Source of the DNA: Ligustrum vulgare | Taxonomy: Eukaryota; Streptophyta; Magnoliopsida; Lamiales; Oleaceae | NCBI GenBank assembly: GCA_963555705.1 | Contig: OY743169.1 | Coordinates: 50,520,124 to 50,584,123, forward strand | DNA length: 64,000 nt | Reading direction: 5' to 3' | Shown: positions 57,331-64,000 of the stretch, piece by piece | Numbering within the stretch: position 1 is the stretch's first letter | How the letters are laid out: each line of letters starts with the position of its first letter | Translations under genes and position numbers: made by a program | The notes under the pieces: model-generated | What the model was told of the DNA's origin: nothing | Database searches by the model: none | What the model saw: the letters and a program-made list of their open reading frames with translations, nothing else

Positions 57331-57837
57331 CTAGTTTCTCCTAATTATTTTTCTATTGGGTAAACTTGTTGATCCTCTAATTAATCTGTCATCTTCAAAT
57401 GTTATGTTATTATTAGGGTATTCTTCTTCTCTTAACTCTATAATTTCTGGTTTATTTTTTGTTACAGTAAGTTCATAGTTTCTTGGGACTAAACTTATTT
57501 GTTTATCTGGTTCCACAGCTTTACCAAAATCTTTACATTCTTTATGAATTTCAATATATGGTTTTTTAGAATAAATGTTTCCATAATTAGAATTAATAAA
57601 TGTGTATAATGCTCTGTATTCTATAGTCATAATTTTATATCTTGGTTCCATTATATCATCTTTATGTAATTTGAAATGTAGTCCTAAAACTTCATTAAAA
57701 TTTCTATCTTTCAATGATATACAATATTTTGAGTTACATGTAAATATTTGTTTTTTATATGCTAGATTTCCTTCTACTGTTCCTAAATGACTGTCTTTTA
57801 AATTTATAATTCTTCCATTATGTAAACTTACAATCAA
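57331..57837 (-). CDS. Viral movement protein (30K superfamily)
   Basis: 168 residues with RIINLKDSHLGTVEGNLAYK near the start and MTIEYRALYTFINSNYG in the middle, the caulimovirid movement-protein pattern; such proteins form tubules through plasmodesmata. It may begin further upstream in a broken frame. Located between the capsid and the protease, as in cavemo/solendoviruses. Confidence 0.72.
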   Translation of the reverse strand: MIVSLHNGRIINLKDSHLGTVEGNLAYKKQIFTCNSKYCISLKDRNFNEVLGLHFKLHKDDIMEPRYKIMTIEYRALYTFINSNYGNIYSKKPYIEIHKECKDFGKAVEPDKQISLVPRNYELTVTKNKPEIIELREEEYPNNNITFEDDRLIRGSTSLPNRKIIRRN

Positions 57838-57954
57838 AGGTGAATCTAATCCTTCTCTAAATAAGGATTTAAATATTATTTGGATACCTGCTAAATAAAC
57901 ATATTGGATCTTTTCACTTTGTTTTCTATTGATCTTTGTTAATAATTCTGTAAC

Positions 57955-58015
57955 CGTATTTTTTGTTACAATCAGGGCTTATATACCCCATTTCTCCACA
58001 ATTCCAACATTTACA
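57955..58015 (-). pseudogene. Capsid zinc knuckle with His replaced
   Basis: CWNCGEMGYISPDC has the cysteine spacing of a CX2CX4HX4C knuckle with Tyr in place of His. It is followed by Asn-Lys-Lys and preceded by a Lys-rich stretch (58020-58200), the usual C-terminal tail of caulimovirid capsid proteins. Confidence 0.72.
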
Positions 58016-58334
58016 TTGGCTTTTATCTTTCTTATAAGTTTTATTTTTCTGTTTTTTATTTGGATTATATCTTCTTTTGTAATATCTTCTCTTAGGTTTT
58101 ATATATCTTTTCCTAAAGTTTCTAAATTTTTTAAACTTTCTATTTTTATATTTTCTTTTATTATTTTTTCTTCTTTCAGGGTTGCATTCTCATTGGGTAG
58201 GTTTTTCCATATCTTTACAACATATTCTAGTTAATTTTCCTGATTTCTTTAATAATTGTCTTTGTTCACATATATGCTAATCTTTCAAATAGGAATGTTA
58301 TTCTTGATCCTAATGTTCAAGGTGTTCCACGGTT

Positions 58335-58807
58335 TTATCTGATAAATTTTTCAAATTCTATTTTAAAGTATATTCCCCATGAACCTGGTAATTTATTGTA
58401 ATACATATCTCTGTATACTTCTTGATTTTCATTACTATACAATTGGACATAGTAGCATTCTTTAAATTCACAAGTGTATTCTTTGATTTTACACATATCA
58501 CATATTGTTAAATTTATTAATCTCATTCTTGCATTCTCTTTTTCTCTAATTGTTTCCATTTCAGCATTGCTTATCCAATCTTCTCCTAAAATTCATCTGC
58601 AATATAATCCACTAATGTTTCTATTCCTTTTCTATCTGATTTTATTAGTTCTGTTTGTACATTTCTTCTTATTAATGCTTTCGTATCACTACTTATTCCT
58701 TCCCACCAATTTCTAACATGTCCTTCAAAAGAGGTTACTAAAAAATTTATCATTCTTTCAGTATTTTCCCATGTGTCATCTTTATTGTATAAAAAGAACA
58801 ATATCAT
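58335..58807 (-). pseudogene. Viral capsid protein core
   Basis: Two pieces (58586-58807 and 58335-58559). The first has MINFLVTSFEGHVRNWWEGI and ETLVDYIADEF; the second carries a CDMCK...CEFKECYY cysteine cluster. This pattern is the conserved capsid domain of Caulimoviridae. A frameshift lies at about 58570. Confidence 0.75.
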
Positions 58808-58821
58808 TGAATCTGCCCAAG

Positions 58822-59187
58822 TTAATAAGGTTTTTTGGTATCTATTTTACAATCCAAATCTAATTTCGTTCCTCCATGACTAATAGGTTTATCATAATTA
58901 TTATTTGGTTCAAATCTATCTTTATATTTATTCCCTTTAGGTGGTTGTCTATTTCTGATTTTATCATAATTTTGTAGGTGTGGTTTACTATATAAAAGTG
59001 CATAACTTTCATCCGAATCTTGTATTTCTTGTTTGGAAGTTTCTATTGGAGCTGGGCTAGGTGCTCCTCCAGTATTTATTAAAACTTGGTATTCATTAAA
59101 ATTTTCTAGGCTTAATTGGTCAAAAATTTCTATAAGCAAATTTAATTCTTCATTCATTTTTATCTTGTTCTTCAATTTTTTCTTCAA
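58822..59187 (-). pseudogene. Capsid N-terminal region
   Basis: 121 residues: acidic and helical start (LIEIFDQLSLENFNEYQVLI), then a Pro/Lys/Asp-rich part with NRQPPKGNKYKDRFEPNNNY. It overlaps the coiled-coil ORF upstream by 38 bases and reads on to the capsid core after a frame break. Confidence 0.55.
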
Positions 59188-59590
59188 CTTTTAATTTTCC
59201 TAAAATTTTTTCTATGAATTTTTGTAATTCTAATTCCTCTTCTAGTATTTTTGGTAATATGTTTTTTCGAAATTCATCATCCATACTTCCTGCTTCTATT
59301 ATAATTTTTTCTTGTTCAAAGTGTTTCTTTCTTATTCTAAGTATTTCTTTTTCTATCAGTTTTTTGTTTATTTTCTTATCTTTACTTTTATTATTTTCTT
59401 TGAATTCTCTAATCTCTAGTTTTAGTATATTTGTATCATTTCTCACTTCTTTTAATTCATTTTTTACTTCTTGAACGTCACTTATTAATAATTTTATTAA
59501 TATTTTTAGATTTTCAATATATTCACTTATCGACATTTTATGCTCTTGGTTTAATAGTTTTAGTTTTTTGTACCTTAAATAGTCTCTCAT
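59150..59590 (-). CDS. Viral coiled-coil protein
   Basis: 146 residues with continuous heptads, rich in Lys, Glu, Leu and Ile (EYIENLKILIKLLISDVQEV, then a long KEIREFKENNKSKDKKINKK-like charged helix). Similar coiled coils precede the capsid in cavemo-like viruses. More helical pieces lie at 59600-60100. Confidence 0.55.
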   Translation of the reverse strand: MRDYLRYKKLKLLNQEHKMSISEYIENLKILIKLLISDVQEVKNELKEVRNDTNILKLEIREFKENNKSKDKKINKKLIEKEILRIRKKHFEQEKIIIEAGSMDDEFRKNILPKILEEELELQKFIEKILGKLKVEEKIEEQDKNE

Positions 59591-60101
59591 ACATATAATC
59601 TATTTTTAATTCTAATTTTTTAATTCTTTTTTCTATTGATATGATTCTTCCATTTTCATTCTTTTTTATTTTCTCATTTAACTTGTCTATTTTTTCTATA
59701 ATTATTCCAATTTTATCCTGACAGATTAATTCTCCTAATTTTCTTTAGAATTTCTTTAAGATTTCTTCATCTATATTTTTAACTTCTCCTATCATTTCTT
59801 TTAATTCTTTAAATTGTATTGTTAGTTTATTTTGAATATTTTGCAATTTTTCTTTAATATTCATATCTTGTATATTTAACTGTTGTAATTCTTCAATAGC
59901 CAATTTATCTTGTATGTTTATATTTTTATATGTTTGTCATAAAAATGCACATATCCAGTTTAATTGCATGTTAAGAAATCTATCAGATTCTCCCCATGAG
60001 CTTAATGGTTGTATTAACTCCTTTTATTTGATAAGATCCTACTGGTAGATTAATATTTTCTATTATTTGTTTTTCAAATTTTATTTCCGAAAATTCCGTC
60101 A

Positions 60102-60314
60102 TTAAATTCTTCCTCTGGTATGTTCAACTTCTAATCTTAATTCCGTATCATATTTTACTTCTTTACATATCATTATATTATATTCACAAAATTTTTCAAT
60201 TGATCTTAACATTGTTTTTCTTTGTTGTGCTCTATAATATTTTTTGTAGTATTTTATTTCTCCAGTTATATCATATTTTTCCATATTGATTTTTTCTTTG
60301 TTATTTATGATCAT
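60102..60314 (-). pseudogene. Viral first-ORF fragment
   Basis: 70 residues, ITGEIKYYKKYYRAQQRKTM and a Cys-containing SIEKFCEYNIMICKE. Probably part of the same long first ORF as 60512-60796, broken at 60315-60511. Confidence 0.4.
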
Positions 60315-60511
60315 AAGTATATTAGGTAATTGTTTTAGAATTGTATTAAAGTATTCTCTTTTACTTTTTAATGATTTTAATCTTAGAAATCTTTTTTTTT
60401 ATATTTCTCTATTCTATCATTTGATCTAATAGATTTCCTCTTTGTTCTATTATTGAATCTAATTTGTCATTTCTTTTCATATCTAGATATTTGATTAATA
60501 AGGATTCTCCC

Positions 60512-60796
60512 CTATGATAATCCATTTCTATAACATTTGTATAATTCTTCTAGTGTATCTTTGTGGATTAAATCTAATATTTCGTTTATGATAAAATTTT
60601 CTTTTATTATATCGAAATTTATTAGATCATAAATATCTTTTCTTTTATCTTTGTCTAAATCTTTTAGAGTTTTCAAGATTTCTATTTTATAATTATTGGG
60701 TGGTATTAAATTATGCATAATTATAAATCTTGATGTATATATTATATTTTTATTTTTATTTTTTATCATATAATATTTATCTTTTTGATCTGCCAT
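60512..60796 (-). pseudogene. Viral first ORF, N-terminal part
   Basis: 94 residues beginning MADQKDKYYMIKNKNKNIIY; its ATG lies one base after the primer-binding site. Lys/Asp/Ile-rich and helical. It ends at a stop at 60512-60514 that may be a mutation. Confidence 0.5.
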
Positions 60797-60797
60797 A

Positions 60798-60811
60798 TGG
60801 CTCTGATACCA
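60798..60811 (-). other. Viral primer-binding site (initiator tRNA-Met)
   Basis: The reverse strand reads TGGTATCAGAGCCA, a 14-base match to the complement of plant initiator tRNA-Met, the primer of all caulimovirids. The viral block starts just beyond it. Confidence 0.88.
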
Positions 60812-60836
60812 ATTGAGGGGGTGCTACTATGGGCGA

Positions 60837-61423
60837 AAAAAAATCAAATAAAATCATATAAACAAAATTAATTAAAAGTATATAAATGTAAAGTTTTAAG
60901 GACTAAGTTGTAACTTTTCTAAATTCTAATAGGCTTAGTTGAAATATGATATTTAAGGATAAATTTGGTAGTTCCTAATTTCTAAGGCTATCTTAATGAA
61001 TTGATAAAATTTTTGGCTATTTTCACAAAAGGCCATTTTCATTTGGCCATTTCCATGGTATCCCACGGCACTAGAAATGCCCCTGCAAAAACCACGAAGA
61101 CCATAGGCTTATAACTTCTCAAAGTAGTTTGGCTATGTTTTCTGGTTTCACCTTCTCTTAGGCTATGTTGCGATGGGTATACAGATTTATTTTCTTTCGA
61201 AAGTCTGAACTTTTCTACTTACCTAAAATGATTAGGCCCTTTCTTTTTCCATGAAATCTTGCAAATGTGCTTATAAAGGCAACCTCGCAAACAAGGAGTC
61301 CAGTGGAATGCTGATGCTTGGGTTGTGTGATTTTCAAATTTGACAGATATATCTTTGAGTTCAATGGAAGCCTTGGTTAATATGTAAGTTCATATAACTC
61401 CTACAACTACAGAAACAAGGTGT
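60837..61423. other. Flank of the viral copy without a recognised gene
   Basis: AT-rich sequence; no motif seen on either strand. Confidence 0.4.
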
Positions 61424-61574
61424 ACTCTTACCCTAATCATCAATTCTTTCACAATTTGGTAGAAAAAATTAAACATTATGGGTAAAAAAATTCAATTGTA
61501 TTATACAGATGAAAGTTCTGAATCTTGCAATGCATCTGGATCTATATCATGTCGGGAGGAGTTTCAAAGAGACT

Positions 61575-62277
61575 TGTTGATGTGCACTCCAACCTAGCTA
61601 AAGAAATGATGACGTTTAATGACGAATATTCCCGACCTAACACTTCTAAGTCGGATCAGTGTGAAACAAAGATGTCCGACCTTACACTTCCAAGTCGGAC
61701 GAAAACCAAATCACTTCCTGAAGTCAGGGTATTGAGGTCCCAACATCAATTCTGACCTGGACATGTAAGGTCGGAATATACATTGCTGTAACCAGGAGTG
61801 AAGGATGAGGTAGAAGAATCAGGTCGGACGTTTACTTACGAAGACACAACGAGGTCACAACTACTTTCTTACATGGCAGTTGAAACAATTATTCAGACAT
61901 GAAAGTAGTTAGAATAGATAAAAGTCAATGACTTTGTACTATGTAAGAGTCCAAGTAGTTTAGTTATGTCCTAATGTCAGGCCATCAAGTATTGTAATAA
62001 GCCAGCTCACCCATTTCTCCCTATAAATATAGGAGAGGGTAGCTCATAAAAGAACCCCCAACTTTGGTTGTTTAAAGCCAAATATAAATATATTAGTCCA
62101 TACGTGAAGTCTAGGTCGGCGAGTCAGAACTAGGGTTCACTTCTTCCACATACGTTTTCGTCTCGCATAACTGACATTCATATATTTCCTTGCTGACTTG
62201 GAATATTTATATTTCAACCGTCAACAATTTATGTTGACGGTTGAATCCAGCTCGTAGGTCTTACGGACCCGTCAACA
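61575..62277 (+). mobile_element. Solo-LTR-like segment
   Basis: Starts TGTTGATGTGCACTCC and ends GACCCGTCAACA. Contains a TATA box CCCTATAAATATAGG (about 62018-62032) and repeated CCGACCTaACACTTCtAAGTCGGA motifs (61630-61700). The ends and promoter suit an LTR. No matching target duplication is seen, so the assignment is tentative. Confidence 0.5.
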
Positions 62278-62289
62278 CACGGATTGTCC

Positions 62290-62430
62290 ACCATGAAGTG
62301 GGTTTGTTCCACTTTTTAGTGGACGCGTCCCCGGAATGACTAGAATCCAAGACCTCATGATATGAGGTTTCTTGGGGCAATCCTGGTACCACTAGATCAA
62401 GTTTGCTCTAGTGGTAGAAAAAATTCTGGA
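62290..62430 (-). mobile_element. SINE-like segment
   Basis: On the reverse strand, TTGATCTAGTGGTACCAGGA resembles an A box (TCTAGTGGTA), and GAGGTCTTGGATTCTAGTC some 35-40 bp later a degenerate B box. The sequence CCCCAAGAAACCTCATATCA between them is typical of tRNA-derived plant SINEs. Ends uncertain. Confidence 0.45.
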
Positions 62431-62865
62431 TCTATATCATGTCTGGAGGAGTTTACTCTTACCCTACCCATCAATTCTTTCCCAATTTGGTAGAAAAAAT
62501 TAAAAATTATGAGTAAAAAATTTCAGTTGTATTGTACAGATGAAAGTTTTAAATCATGCAATGCATCTGGATCTATATCATGTCGGGAGAAATTTCAAAG
62601 AGACTAACTGAATGAGAGGTGTTAGTTTTCTTTCATCAAGTTTCCCATAGAGTGTCATCTGATTTTCATAGTTCACTTACAATTTGGTGAAGGTTCCTTG
62701 AAATGTGGTCCGTCCTTGAAGGTGTGAGCTTGTAGGAAAAGATTTGTGTCTAATTTTTTTGCTGGAAAAGATCTAAAGCATGTTTTGTTTGAAGGAAAGA
62801 GTTTCATAGTTCACTTATAGTTTGCAGGAAAAGACTTGACTATCCTCGAAGGAGTGAAACAAAGG

Positions 62866-63545
62866 TGTTGACGACCCAAAAAATACCCAAAATGCAAGAG
62901 GCCTCAGCCTTGGTCCAAACAAAAAGAGGCCCAACGTTAAGGGTTCATTATAGGCAAGAGATTGGACGACTAGGAAATTGTGCGGTAGCTAGGATATTTG
63001 GGCGACAGGGCGAGCGAGGGAGCAATTGGGTGAATAAGCAAGTAGAAGAGGTTTTGACAATTGTCTTATGATTACATAGCCAGTTGTTGATGAAGGTAGC
63101 AGTTGAAATGACGAATTGTGGAGGTTACTTAGAGCAACGTGGCAAGCGGATGTTACAAGGACGTGGGCGAAGGTTATGCAACGTGGAGGAAGCAAATTAA
63201 TCCATGCAAGTATTACAAATCAAGGTGGCAAACCAAAGATTCAAATATTGGCAGTGGTTGAAGGAAGTTTGTGCATTTGTATATATTGTAAAAACTTAGT
63301 CATTTAAAGGGACCAATCAATCAAATCTCAACAAGAGAATATGTAATTTCCTTTATCTTTACTTTTATCGTCAAACTCTTGGTGCAATTTGTGTGCTTGC
63401 ACCCCTTGAAGGTGTTTTGTCTTCACCGTAATCTTCATAAATATAGCACCCCTCATTGGGACTTTGTCTCGAGAGGTTTGTTCCTTACACATTCGTCTGA
63501 TCCCCCTTTGGTAATTGTTAGCGAGGTGACGTCTGCGCGAAATAG
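62866..63545 (+). repeat. 5' LTR of another retrotransposon
   Basis: Begins TGTTGACGACCCAAAAAATA and runs to the primer-binding site at 63548. Small ORFs inside have no homology that I recognise. The LTR end is approximate because no clear CA precedes the primer-binding site. Confidence 0.55.
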
Positions 63546-63547
63546 TT

Positions 63548-63565
63548 TGGCACGCCCAGTGGGAC
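63548..63565 (+). other. Primer-binding site of the right-hand LTR element
   Basis: TGGCACGCCCAGTGGGAC is a widespread primer-binding-site sequence in plant Ty3/Gypsy elements and precedes the gag start by about 40 bp. Confidence 0.7.
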
Positions 63566-63602
63566 AATTTGGTGTGTTTTTGAAGATACGAAGTGAACCA
63601 TC

Positions 63603-63956
63603 ATGCCTCACAAGAATTCCAAAAAGGAAACAACAAGCCATCATCTCCCGTCTATAATCGAAAGATATGAGGAGGAACATAGTCCTTCAGGAACAGAGGG
63701 AGAGAGTCATAGCCGTTATGAACCCATGACGGATTTGAATCCTCGAACCATGTGCGCACTATTTGGTGAACTCGCTCAAGACGTGGTTGAACAGGTAAAT
63801 CTGCAATATGTCCATAATATGGAAAAGTTTATTCAAAGAGAGAAAGAAAAATTCGATAACATGGCCAAACAACTAAAAATGTTGCATGATAATATGAATA
63901 AGTTGACATGCCAAGTTGTTCAATCAACCTTCCCAAATATAGGACATAATTTTTAA
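63603..63956 (+). CDS. Gag N-terminal region of the right-hand LTR element
   Basis: 117 residues from an ATG 37 bases after the primer-binding site. Charged, with a coiled-coil-like stretch NMEKFIQREKEKFDNMAKQL and TMCALFGELAQDVVEQVNLQ. The position fits gag, but no conserved gag block is reached before the stop at 63954-63956; the real gag may continue past a mutation or beyond the window. Confidence 0.5.
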   Translation: MPHKNSKKETTSHHLPSIIERYEEEHSPSGTEGESHSRYEPMTDLNPRTMCALFGELAQDVVEQVNLQYVHNMEKFIQREKEKFDNMAKQLKMLHDNMNKLTCQVVQSTFPNIGHNF

Positions 63957-64000
63957 TCCAGGACGATTGTAGGACATAGTTCCCCAACCTCAAATCCAAA

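Larger units (their letters stand above)
51635..60820 (-). mobile_element. Endogenous pararetrovirus (Caulimoviridae), about one genome length, decayed
   Basis: All recognisable viral parts lie on the reverse strand in the order primer-binding site, coiled-coil ORFs, capsid protein, zinc knuckle, movement protein, two protease-like domains, RT, RNase H, transactivator position, promoter/poly(A) region, then four small ORFs. There is no integrase and no LTR, as expected for this family. The span of about 9.2 kb is one caulimovirid genome, and it begins at the primer-binding site. The order capsid, movement protein, polymerase, transactivator recalls cavemo/solendoviruses; the extra small ORFs recall soymoviruses. 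Many stops and shifts break the genes. Confidence 0.88.
61424..62606. repeat. Direct duplication of about 155 bp (61424-61578 and 62454-62606)
   Basis: Both copies contain TTTGGTAGAAAAAATTAAA, TGTATT.TACAGATGAAAGT and TGCATCTGGATCTATATCAT, ending CAAAGAGACT. The left copy is followed by an LTR-like segment, the right copy by unrelated sequence. A third short match (GGATCTATATCATGTC) lies at 62429. Confidence 0.85.

Overview
This is a stretch of nuclear DNA from a flowering plant, most likely a eudicot. The grounds are one spliced plant receptor-like kinase gene with GT-AG introns, nested Ty3/Gypsy and Ty1/copia LTR retrotransposons, tandem Helitrons, hAT-type MITEs, a tRNA-derived SINE with target-site duplication, and an endogenous pararetrovirus (Caulimoviridae). 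About nine tenths of the window is mobile or viral DNA. I see no rRNA gene, tRNA gene or CRISPR array.

Layout. (1) 1-10838: a large, very young LTR element. The 5' LTR is cut by the window start (1-3522); the 3' LTR is complete (6927-10838). The two align at a constant offset of 7316 with no indel, and I noticed one substitution. Between them there is no gag-pol. Instead the reverse strand carries two intact, intronless ORFs: a LONELY GUY (LOG)-type cytokinin-activating enzyme (4683-5336) and a 188-residue protein with a basic arm and Cys4 motif like the nucleic-acid-binding proteins of carla/vitiviruses (5795-6361). Each is preceded by a TTTAAATAG box, and a 42-bp x5 minisatellite lies between them. 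This cargo cassette is the most exciting thing in the window. (2) 10839-18160: a decayed reverse-strand Ty3/Gypsy element with gag and protease only, whose gag is split by a copia-type solo LTR. (3) 18161-29116: a forward Ty3/Gypsy element whose 5' LTR holds two head-to-tail Helitrons, followed by a broken gag-pol, a reverse-strand LTR-element fragment with an array of ACGGCCGT palindromes, and a second RNase H fragment. (4) 29117-35790: a train of related Helitrons, three reverse and one forward. (5) 36120-46088: the only clear host gene, a CRPK1-like kinase of six exons and 365 residues. Its 6.4-kb first intron holds a solo LTR of the same family as (1), a SINE, and four copies of a 361-bp unit that duplicates the exon 2 acceptor. 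(6) 46540-50778: relics of a hAT transposase and a copia gag, the latter interrupted by an 884-bp hAT-like element. (7) 50784-51630: a Helitron 5' end with captured promoter-like DNA. (8) 51635-60820: a decayed, about unit-length caulimovirid copy on the reverse strand, from primer-binding site through capsid, movement protein, protease, RT/RNase H, transactivator position, promoter region and a block of small coiled-coil ORFs. (9) 60837-64000: repeats, a solo-LTR-like segment, a SINE-like segment and the 5' end of another LTR retrotransposon.

How it fits together: the kinase gene survives as an island. The LOG and NABP-like ORFs are cargo of a retrotransposon that appears recently mobile. 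If expressed, they would link cytokinin activation with a virus-type nucleic-acid-binding protein in one mobile unit; this last point is inference.
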